From CAZFLD01 sp964519835 (GTDB lineage: Bacteria > Spirochaetota > Spirochaetia > DSM-27196 > CAZFLD01), in NCBI GenBank assembly GCA_964519835.1, contig CAZFLD010000083.1, forward strand, positions 1 through 16,545: 16,545 nt of DNA. The letters are read 5' to 3'. The position numbers and the translations under genes were made by a program. Below the pieces are notes generated by a model, which searched no databases, was not told where the DNA came from, and was given only the letters and a program-made list of their open reading frames with translations. This document shows, in pieces, positions 1 through 6,847 of the stretch (position 1 is the first letter of the stretch; each line of letters starts with the position of its first letter).

Positions 1-39
1 TAAACCTTTCCGGCTTTTTTTAACAGACCGGCGTGTGGA

Positions 40-999
40 TCACACTTGCTTGAGGTCTAGTATCTCTCTTGTCTTGGCGCGAATCTCGCGCTTCTCCGCG
101 CGCGCGAGCAGGTCAACATCCACACCCCCGAGGAGCGTCAACCGATCACCGAATCGCCGCTTAACCTCGGTCACCGGGAGCACGTTCTCCTCAAAGCTGT
201 GCTTCGCGTCGATCCCCACGTCATCTATATATTCGTCCATCAATGCGTACATGTCGCCGCACGAGTGGAAGAGGAACAGCTTCTCCTTACCGTGGACCAG
301 GTCCGCGAGTCGCTTGTGCCACGGCAGGATAAACCGGCGGACGTGCTCCGGGGCAAGCATAAGCCCGCTCTTGTGACCCAGGTCGTCGGCCAAGTAGATC
401 GCTCCCACGGACGCAAAGTCGCAGAGAGCCGCCGCCACGGAGAGGGCAAAACCGCCGACTTTCTCAAACACCGCCTCTACGAGGGATGGATCGTCGTAGA
501 TGGCATAGCAGACCGTCTCGAAGCCCATCAGGCCGCGCACTACCTCCCAGATATCCAAGACGTGGAAGGCGCGCATGTTGTCCGGCGGACGGCGGTCGAG
601 CCCCTCGAAGTCGGAGAGGTCCGCGCGGGCGGGGTCGGGCCAATCGAAGGAATCGAACTGCTCCCAACTCGTCACAAAGCCGGCACCCTCGTGCACCCAC
701 GGCCCGTCAATGGTAGGAACCGCGAAGCGACCATTCTTTGGGAAAAGCCGGAAGAGCTCGTGGCCCAGGAATCGGTGGATCGCCACTCGTTCGTCGCGGC
801 TAATCGGCTCATCGGTACCGGTCCGCGCGGACCACACCTCGTATCGCTCTGAGAGGCTCCTGAGAACATTATCGGCGATACCGTGCTCGAAGTAGTAGAC
901 ACGATCCGGCGTTCCCTCCCGCCGGAGGTTTTTTACCATGCCGTCCCAGCCCGGCGCGATCGGCGTAAGTTTCACCTGTTCCATTTTGCTATCGAGCAT
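40..999 (-). CDS. URO-D superfamily (uroporphyrinogen decarboxylase-like / MtaA-like) protein, apparently C-terminally short
   Basis: This is a 319-residue protein of the uroporphyrinogen decarboxylase / corrinoid methyltransferase-activating superfamily. Family signs are the D204-D205-L-G-H segment followed by L-A-P-E-H (215-219) and I-L-P-W, an H245-S-C247-G-D motif resembling the HxC zinc ligands of MtaA-type methyltransferases, and L-L-G-G-V-D (289-294) near the end. The ATG at 999 was chosen because it lies 23 nt after the stop of the upstream gene, with GGGAG and GGGG stretches ahead of it. A longer frame would overlap that gene. ATG 984 is a weaker alternative. It is the last gene of the transporter operon. 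The protein ends at D-L-K-Q-V where relatives usually continue about 30-35 residues through a Gly-rich GGGY or PGC segment, so it may be truncated. Such paralogues in sugar clusters rarely act in haem synthesis; a methyl-transfer or sugar-related role is inference only. Confidence 0.8.
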   Translation of the reverse strand: MLDSKMEQVKLTPIAPGWDGMVKNLRREGTPDRVYYFEHGIADNVLRSLSERYEVWSARTGTDEPISRDERVAIHRFLGHELFRLFPKNGRFAVPTIDGPWVHEGAGFVTSWEQFDSFDWPDPARADLSDFEGLDRRPPDNMRAFHVLDIWEVVRGLMGFETVCYAIYDDPSLVEAVFEKVGGFALSVAAALCDFASVGAIYLADDLGHKSGLMLAPEHVRRFILPWHKRLADLVHGKEKLFLFHSCGDMYALMDEYIDDVGIDAKHSFEENVLPVTEVKRRFGDRLTLLGGVDVDLLARAEKREIRAKTREILDLKQV

Positions 1000-1022
1000 A
1001 GTGACCCCGGGCTCCCAACTGC

Positions 1023-2588
1023 CTATTCCGCTGAAGGCACGGCGCGGAACCCATAGAGCTCCGCGTTTCGCATCTGGATATAAAGCCTCGTGGGACCGAT
1101 GCCGGCGGGCAGGCTCTTGCCCTTCCACGTAACCCGGTGGTCGGTGGCGTCGCCGGTGAAGGCGTCACAGTCCTCGACTCCGTACCCCTTTTGGTCGGCG
1201 AGTCCAACAAGGATCCTGCCGCCGATCCCACAACGAGCGTTGATCAGCAAGTCCGCTCCGTCGAGCACAAGCTCCACGGTCACAACCATTCCTTCGCGGG
1301 GACCCGTTGCGAGGGCGACGTACCGGTTTCGCTTCATCGTCGCCAGCCCTAGACCAAAGGACACCAAATTGAGGTTCCACGCCTCCGGCACGTCGAGGTC
1401 TTCCTTTTTCGAGATCCCCTCCACCCACCAGTCGTGGTGGCACCGGCTCCCACCGTAGTAGAGCCACGTCTCGTCCCCGTTCTGGATCGGGGGATTCGGC
1501 ATATTGACCATGCCCTGATCCCACGTTCCCGCGCCGCCGAGAGCGACAAACGGAACGCGCGGGATAACGTGGTGCCAATCGGTCAGGTTACGACTGTGAA
1601 CCAGGAAGACTTCCATCGTGTTCGCCACATGGCGCAGGCGATGGAGAAAACCGACGTACTGTGAGCCGACCTGGGTAATCTGCATGCCGTAGTAACAGTC
1701 GTCCAAGTTGTCTATGGCATCGTCGGGAATAACAATCTCCTGCGGCTCGCTCCAGTGAAGAAGGTCCTTGCTAAAGGAAATGGAGACCCGGCGTTTGTTC
1801 ATACGCGCGCTGTCGAAGGGATAGTACGGTCCGAAAAAGCCGCCGATTCGCGGAGTATGGGGTTTTCGTTCGCCGTTGCGATGCCGGTGCATGTGAATGT
1901 GACGCGTGGGGAGGACGTAGCGATCCTGCACGGTGTCGTAGAACATGGTCCAAACATCCCCTAGGCGTGGGCCGCTGTCCCCAAAAACCGGGTTTTCCGG
2001 ACTGGGGTGCCAGTCTATGCCGTCCGCGGAGTAAGCCAGGGTAATTGTTCCGTGGCTTGTGGTCTCTTCGCGATCGTAGCGCGTGAAGATCATCTTGTAG
2101 CGCTTGCGCGGATCCTCCTCCTTTGGATCGAGAAAGATACAGGGCGCGTGGACGTTGCCGTACTCCTTGTTCCCCGCAACGATATTCGTGTTGGGTACGC
2201 CAAGCGAAGAGTCACGAACTCCCTTGTGCCAACTCAGGCCGTCGGAAGACTCGGCATAGAGTGTCCTGATGCCTGAAATGTCGGGATGGAGCCAGCTTTT
2301 GATGCGTTTTTTTTCGCCCAAGAACGAGGTTTCGGCGGTGGCAATCCTGCGCCGCATCTCGAAGTTGATGTTCCAGTCCTCGTACCATGCCTGTAGCTTG
2401 CCGTCCCTTTTGTGGACGTTCCACGTATTGCAGGTGAGGTAGAGGATTGTCTCCCAGGGTTGATCTTTGAGAATAAGTGGGTTTGCCTCCGACTTGGTCG
2501 GGGGCACCACCTGTCGCGTCACGCACTGCACCGAGTCGATAAGGAGGTTGTCTACAAATAGCTGCTCGTCGCCGTCCGCGCGATGCAT
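1023..2588 (-). CDS. Putative glycosidase with five-bladed beta-propeller fold (GH32/GH43-like)
   Basis: This is a 521-residue protein without a signal peptide, so probably cytoplasmic. Four Asp-box-like repeats, S-x-D-G-x-x-W and variants, occur at 114-120, 187-193, 273-279 and 332-338. These are typical of the blade turns in GH32/GH43/sialidase-type propellers. The N-terminus (Q-L-F-V-D-N-L-L-I-D, 9-18) and a C-terminal beta-sandwich-like part (about 440-518, with L-Y-G-F-R near the end) match a family of uncharacterised glycosyl-hydrolase-like proteins found in polysaccharide-using bacteria. Catalytic residues cannot be assigned confidently. The ATG at 2588 is preceded by AGGAG with a 6-nt spacer. 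That site overlaps the TAG stop of the upstream permease, so the two genes are 9 nt apart and probably translationally coupled. It probably processes the oligosaccharide imported by the adjacent transporter, or a derivative of it; the substrate is unknown. Confidence 0.75.
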   Translation of the reverse strand: MHRADGDEQLFVDNLLIDSVQCVTRQVVPPTKSEANPLILKDQPWETILYLTCNTWNVHKRDGKLQAWYEDWNINFEMRRRIATAETSFLGEKKRIKSWLHPDISGIRTLYAESSDGLSWHKGVRDSSLGVPNTNIVAGNKEYGNVHAPCIFLDPKEEDPRKRYKMIFTRYDREETTSHGTITLAYSADGIDWHPSPENPVFGDSGPRLGDVWTMFYDTVQDRYVLPTRHIHMHRHRNGERKPHTPRIGGFFGPYYPFDSARMNKRRVSISFSKDLLHWSEPQEIVIPDDAIDNLDDCYYGMQITQVGSQYVGFLHRLRHVANTMEVFLVHSRNLTDWHHVIPRVPFVALGGAGTWDQGMVNMPNPPIQNGDETWLYYGGSRCHHDWWVEGISKKEDLDVPEAWNLNLVSFGLGLATMKRNRYVALATGPREGMVVTVELVLDGADLLINARCGIGGRILVGLADQKGYGVEDCDAFTGDATDHRVTWKGKSLPAGIGPTRLYIQMRNAELYGFRAVPSAE

Positions 2589-2597
2589 CAGAAACTC

Positions 2598-3722
2598 CTA
2601 GTACTCGAATGGGTCGGCCGCGTCCCGTAAACCGTCGCCGATAAAGTTGAAAGAGAGAACCGTTATGACAATAAAAACCGCCGGAACGAGGAGCCAAGGA
2701 TAGAGCAGAATCGCCTGCAGGTTTTGTGCGTCTTGCAAGAGTGCGCCCCAACTCGTCATCGGCGGCCGTATTCCAAGGCCGAGGAAGCTCATCGTACTCT
2801 CGGTGAGTATCGCGGTAGGCAAACCCAACGTTCCGACCACGATGATGTGGGACATGACGTTGGGGATAAGGTGCTTTCGCATGATCCAGCCGAACTTGCC
2901 GCCCCCCGCCTTTGATGCCAGGCAGAACTCTCGACTCCGGATGGACAGCACCATGGCCCTTATCTGCCGCGCGAGGCTGGTCCACCCGATAACGGCAAGG
3001 ACCATCACGATCCCGAAGTAGATCGCAACAGACGACCACTGCGGCGGAAGGGCGGCGGCCAAAGTGAGCCAGAGAGGAAGCCGCGGAAACGACATGATAA
3101 ACTCCGCGATTCGCTGCACCACCATGTCGACGCCGCCACCGAAGTAGCCCGACATCGTGCCCAGTATGGCGCCGAGGATCAGACTGGTTATGACGGCCAC
3201 CATGCCGATCGTTAGTGATACACGACCGCCGTACAGGATACGCGACAGGAGATCCCGCCCACGAAAGTCGGTACCCAGCAAAAAGATGTGTCCCCCGTCT
3301 TCCACACCAAAAAAGTGGAGGTCCGTGGGAATAAAGCCCAGGAGCTTATACTCACTGCCGCGGACAAAAAAGCGAAGATGGTACCTCCTGCTGGTGTCTT
3401 CAACGTACTCTTCGATAAACGTGTCCGGGTCCATTTCACTCTCTATTCCGTACACAAACGGCCTGAGGTGAAAGACACCCTCCGAGTCCACAAAACGGAT
3501 TCGCTGTGGAGGATGATATTTATACGCCGTGGGTTCGTTGATTGTGTACGGCGCGAAAAAGCCGCAGAAGATACAAAAGACGTACATAAGCGCCAACGCA
3601 ACCAGACCGATCATGGCAATCTTGCGGCTCTTGAACTTCTTCCAGCCCAAGGAGAACGGCGTGGTGATGTTTGTTTCCGCGTCTGAGTCGATGATTGCTT
3701 GTTGCCGTACCTCAGTGTTCAA
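2598..3722 (-). CDS. ABC transporter permease, OppC/DppC family
   Basis: This is a 374-residue inner-membrane permease. It has a first membrane segment at about 36-57, then an external stretch of roughly 100 residues (58-145) rather longer than in textbook DppC, then L-L-G-T-D-F-R-G-R-D (148-157), which precedes the BPD_transp_1 core with further membrane helices. The EAA-type coupling loop that contacts the ATPases is at about 264-288 (R-E-F-C-L-A-S-K-A-G-G-G through H-L-I-P-N), and G-D-G-L-R-D-A-x-D-P is at the end. The start is TTG at 3722. It was chosen because TGAGG lies about 8 nt upstream and overlaps the TGA stop of the OppB gene, and no other start is available before the first helix. 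With its OppB partner it forms the channel of a peptide/oligosaccharide importer. Confidence 0.93.
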   Translation of the reverse strand: MNTEVRQQAIIDSDAETNITTPFSLGWKKFKSRKIAMIGLVALALMYVFCIFCGFFAPYTINEPTAYKYHPPQRIRFVDSEGVFHLRPFVYGIESEMDPDTFIEEYVEDTSRRYHLRFFVRGSEYKLLGFIPTDLHFFGVEDGGHIFLLGTDFRGRDLLSRILYGGRVSLTIGMVAVITSLILGAILGTMSGYFGGGVDMVVQRIAEFIMSFPRLPLWLTLAAALPPQWSSVAIYFGIVMVLAVIGWTSLARQIRAMVLSIRSREFCLASKAGGGKFGWIMRKHLIPNVMSHIIVVGTLGLPTAILTESTMSFLGLGIRPPMTSWGALLQDAQNLQAILLYPWLLVPAVFIVITVLSFNFIGDGLRDAADPFEY

Positions 3723-3732
3723 AGCTATTACC

Positions 3733-4722
3733 TCAGTCGAACTTGATGCGCGGGTCCACCATAGCCAAGATGATGTCCGCCAAAAGATTGCCTACGACCA
3801 ACAGTCCCGCGAGCAGCATAAGAAACGTCGAGGCGAGATACATGTCCTGGTTGCGAAGCGATTCGTAGAACAGATGGCCCGCGGTCGGGAGGCTCAGGAC
3901 GATGCTCACCACGGTGGCGCCGCTGATGATGTTGGGGAGCATCATCCCGAGACTCATGATCAACGGATGCATGCAGTTCTTGAGCGCGTGCCGCCAGACA
4001 ACACGGCTTCGCCTGAGCCCCTTCGCCCGAGCAGCGCGAATGTACTCCTGATCCAACACGTCAAGCATGTTCCCCCTGGTTACCCGGATCAGACCCGCGG
4101 TTCCCGCCGTACCGATGACAATGACGGGTACCCAAAGGTGCTTGAGGAGGTCCCAGAGCTTGGCCGGACTCCATGGAGCGGCGGCGTACTCCACGGAGAA
4201 GAGACCGCTCGCGATCCCCGAGTCCAGATGGACAACCGCGAGACTGATAAGCACCAGCGCTAAGACGAAGTTGGGAATAGACAGGCCGACAAACCCGAAA
4301 AACGTTACGATGTAATCCCCAAGGGTGTTTTTGTGAGTAGCCGAGTACACGCCGACCAGCAGCCCAACGATCCAAACAAATGCCGTGGTGGTAAGAGTAA
4401 GCATCAGCGTCATTCCCATGCGGGACCATATAAGCTCGCTCACCGGCACCTGCCGGAGGAATGAGTAGCCGAAGTCACCTCGGGTAACGATGCCGCCCAC
4501 CCACCGTAGATACTGGAGCGGCAGAGGATCGCCGAGCCCATACGTCTCCCGGAGGTTTTCTATGAACTGCGCTTCGATATCGGCGCCACCCTCGGCAAGG
4601 CGCGACGCGTAGATATCGAGCCAATCGCCCGGGGGCAATTGCACCAGAAAGAAACAGACAACGCTAATGGCAACCAAGGTCACAACGGCATACAACAGCC
4701 GCCGGAGTATGTATCTACCCAC
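3733..4722 (-). CDS. ABC transporter permease, OppB/DppB family
   Basis: This is a 329-residue inner-membrane permease. It has the classic OppB start (V-G-R-Y-I-L-R-R-L-L-Y-A), a first membrane helix, a periplasmic segment containing Y-G-L-G-D-P-L-P-L-Q-Y and G-D-F-G-Y-S, then five further hydrophobic segments. The EAA loop reads E-Y-I-R-A-A-R-A-K-G-L-R and is followed by a C-terminal V-D-P-R-I motif. I prefer the GTG at 4722 over the ATG at 4740. A strong AAAGGAG with a 6-nt spacer precedes the GTG, whereas nothing good precedes the ATG. The GTG start overlaps the upstream ATPase stop by 8 nt (GTGGGTAG), implying translational coupling. A much longer open frame upstream (to 5052) lies inside the ATPase gene and is not coding. 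Confidence 0.93.
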   Translation of the reverse strand: MGRYILRRLLYAVVTLVAISVVCFFLVQLPPGDWLDIYASRLAEGGADIEAQFIENLRETYGLGDPLPLQYLRWVGGIVTRGDFGYSFLRQVPVSELIWSRMGMTLMLTLTTTAFVWIVGLLVGVYSATHKNTLGDYIVTFFGFVGLSIPNFVLALVLISLAVVHLDSGIASGLFSVEYAAAPWSPAKLWDLLKHLWVPVIVIGTAGTAGLIRVTRGNMLDVLDQEYIRAARAKGLRRSRVVWRHALKNCMHPLIMSLGMMLPNIISGATVVSIVLSLPTAGHLFYESLRNQDMYLASTFLMLLAGLLVVGNLLADIILAMVDPRIKFD

Positions 4723-5815
4723 GGCGCGCTCCTTTGTCATCGGGGACGGCGGGAGTCGTCCCTTCGCTTGGGCGCTCTTCCTGACCCTTCCCCTGAAGTA
4801 ATAGCTCGCGGGCGAAATGACACGCGGCGAAGTGGCCGGGCTCGATCTCCTCGAATGCCGGCTCCTCGCTCTTGCAGATCGGCTGTGCATATCTGCAGCG
4901 GGTGTGGAACCGGCATCCGGGCGGTGGCGAAGATGGGTCGGGTATACCGCCTTCGAGGACAATTCGCTTCGCGTGCTTCCGTGGATCCATCGCCGGAATG
5001 GCCGAGATGAGGGCCTCCGTGTAGGGATGCTTGGGATTCCCGAATATCTCACGCTTTGAGGCGAACTCGACGATCTTGCCGAGATACATAACGGCGATAC
5101 GATCGCTTATGTGGGCAACAACGTTTAAATCGTGGGCGACAAAGATGTAGGTGAGTCCCAGACGCCTCTGCAAATCACGAAGCAGGTTTATCACCTGCGC
5201 CTGAACCGATACATCGAGGGCCGACACGGGTTCATCGCAGACCACAACATCAGGATCCAAGGCCAGGGCGCGGGCCACACCAATTCTCTGACGTTGTCCG
5301 CCGGAGAACTCGTGTGGAAAGCGACCGGCCTGATAGGGCGCTATGCCGACGAGCCCCAAGAGCTCGATTGCCCGATCCTTGCGTTCCGCGGGCGTACCAA
5401 TCTTCTGAATGTCCAGAAACTCTTTCACCGTGTTGGCGACGTTCATTCGGGGATTGAGGGATGAGTACGGATCTTGAAACACCATTTGGACCTTTCGCGT
5501 TAGGCGAAGGGCATCCGCACCGGTCATGGTTTTTGATGAATAGACCTTGTCGGCGAAACGGTACTCGATTGTTCCCGCGGTAGGCTCGTAGAGGTTCACG
5601 ATGCACCGGCCGGCCGTGGTCTTGCCACAACCGCTTTCGCCCACCAACCCGAGGGTTTCGCCGCGACGGATAGACAAGCTTATTCCATCCACGGCTCGAA
5701 TGAACTTCGTCGGCTTTCTGAGGACGTAGTGACCGACGGGAAAGTGCTTCTTGAGGTTTTTTAATTCCAATACCACGGGAGATGCGTGTGGATCCACTTT
5801 CGATGCCTCAATCAT
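4715..5815 (-). CDS. ABC transporter ATP-binding protein, OppF/DppF family
   Basis: This is a 366-residue ATPase that powers the importer with its OppD-type partner. Walker A is G-E-S-G-C-G-K-T (59-66), the Q-loop glutamine is at 114, the signature S-G-G-Q-R-Q-R starts at 171, Walker B V-V-V-C-D-E-P ends near 196, and the switch histidine is H228. The C-terminal Opp/Dpp domain (about 265-335) holds four cysteines in a C-x5-C-x6-C-x17-C pattern (301, 307, 314, 332), like those reported to bind an Fe-S cluster in DppD-type ATPases. A charged tail of about 30 residues follows. The ATG at 5815 was chosen because it overlaps the OppD stop by 8 nt (ATGATTGA). No Shine-Dalgarno site is visible, so translation probably depends on reinitiation. 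Earlier starts to 5893 lie inside the previous gene. Confidence 0.93.
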   Translation of the reverse strand: MIEASKVDPHASPVVLELKNLKKHFPVGHYVLRKPTKFIRAVDGISLSIRRGETLGLVGESGCGKTTAGRCIVNLYEPTAGTIEYRFADKVYSSKTMTGADALRLTRKVQMVFQDPYSSLNPRMNVANTVKEFLDIQKIGTPAERKDRAIELLGLVGIAPYQAGRFPHEFSGGQRQRIGVARALALDPDVVVCDEPVSALDVSVQAQVINLLRDLQRRLGLTYIFVAHDLNVVAHISDRIAVMYLGKIVEFASKREIFGNPKHPYTEALISAIPAMDPRKHAKRIVLEGGIPDPSSPPPGCRFHTRCRYAQPICKSEEPAFEEIEPGHFAACHFARELLLQGKGQEERPSEGTTPAVPDDKGARRG

Positions 5816-6818
5816 CAACGTAGAGCCAGCAGCGTACGTGATGGGTGTCGGAATAGGGTAACAGCTCGGGCGTTTCCTCCTCGCAGCGTCCAAAGCGCTC
5901 TTTGCACCGAGTCACAAAGGGGCAGCCCTTCGGCAGGTCCGTCAACCGCGGTACGGTGCCCGGAATGGCCTCGAGGGTATCGTCTCGGTCGATAGTCGGC
6001 ACCGATCGTAAGAGCGCCTGGGTGTACGGATGAAGGGGGTGCTCGATGAGTTCTTCGGTAGACGCGGTCTCGACAATGCACCCGGCGTACATCACGATGA
6101 CTCGTTTGGTCACTTCGCAGATGACGCCGAGATCGTGGGTGATCAGCATAACCGCCATCCCCCGCTCCTGTTGGAGTCCGGCGAGCAACTCCAGGATCTG
6201 CGCCTGAATCGTAACGTCGAGCGCCGTTGTGGGCTCATCGGCGATGAGCAGTTTTGGGTTGCATGAAATCGCCATGGCGATCATGGCACGCTGACGCATG
6301 CCACCGCTCAGCTCGTGTGGATATGCGTCTACCGTGCGCTTTGGTGAGGGAATTCCCACCTGATCGAGGAGCTCGATGGCCCGCTCGTGGGCGGACTTTT
6401 TGGTCATGCCGAGATGAAGCTGCAGGGCCTCTCTTATCTGCCAACCCACGGTGTGGAGCGGGTTGAGCGAGGTCATCGGCTCCTGAAAGATCATGCCGAT
6501 CTCCCTGCCCCGGACGGAGCGCATGGCTCTGCCGTCCGCGTCGAGTGCACTAAGCTCCATCATCGATCCGTTCGTCGCGAAGTGCACGCTCCCCTCGACG
6601 ATGCGCCCCTGGGGCTCGGGGAGCAGCCGCATGATGGAGAGCGCCGTAACGCTCTTACCGCAACCACTCTCCCCGACTACGCCCAGGGTCTCACCGGCGC
6701 CTACGGAGAATGTCACGTTGTTAACAGCTCGCACAGTCCCCTGGTGGGTCCAAAACTGTGTTGAAAGGCTTGTGACATCCAGCAATGGTGCCTGCTCCGT
6801 AGACGACCGGTTGTTCAT
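5808..6818 (-). CDS. ABC transporter ATP-binding protein, OppD/DppD family
   Basis: This is a 336-residue ATPase of the same importer. Walker A is G-E-S-G-C-G-K-S (49-56), Q-loop Q112, signature L-S-G-G-M-R-Q-R (170-177), Walker B L-L-I-A-D-E-P (190-196), and the switch histidine is H228 in L-I-T-H-D. The OppD-type E-I-G-M-I-F-Q-E-P-M-T-S-L-N-P is present. The C-terminal domain has four cysteines at 299, 305, 312 and 330 with the same C-x5-C-x6-C-x17-C spacing as the OppF partner, a candidate Fe-S site. The ATG at 6818 follows AAGAAG and lies 29 nt after the binding-protein stop. The gene is the second of the operon and overlaps the next ATPase gene by 8 nt. Confidence 0.95.
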   Translation of the reverse strand: MNNRSSTEQAPLLDVTSLSTQFWTHQGTVRAVNNVTFSVGAGETLGVVGESGCGKSVTALSIMRLLPEPQGRIVEGSVHFATNGSMMELSALDADGRAMRSVRGREIGMIFQEPMTSLNPLHTVGWQIREALQLHLGMTKKSAHERAIELLDQVGIPSPKRTVDAYPHELSGGMRQRAMIAMAISCNPKLLIADEPTTALDVTIQAQILELLAGLQQERGMAVMLITHDLGVICEVTKRVIVMYAGCIVETASTEELIEHPLHPYTQALLRSVPTIDRDDTLEAIPGTVPRLTDLPKGCPFVTRCKERFGRCEEETPELLPYSDTHHVRCWLYVDD

Positions 6819-6847
6819 ACGCTTCTTACTCAGTCCGGTTCCGGCGT

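Noticed and set aside
1023..2588. Propeller enzyme as a GH130 mannoside phosphorylase
   Set aside because: It was attractive given the GH2 partner, but I do not see GH130 motifs. The Asp-box-like repeats and C-terminal sandwich fit a different propeller group better.
4723..5052. Longer upstream start for the OppB-type permease
   Set aside because: The extra residues lie in the ATPase gene in another frame and are basic, Ser/Arg-rich noise. The GTG at 4722 has a strong AAAGGAG ahead of it.
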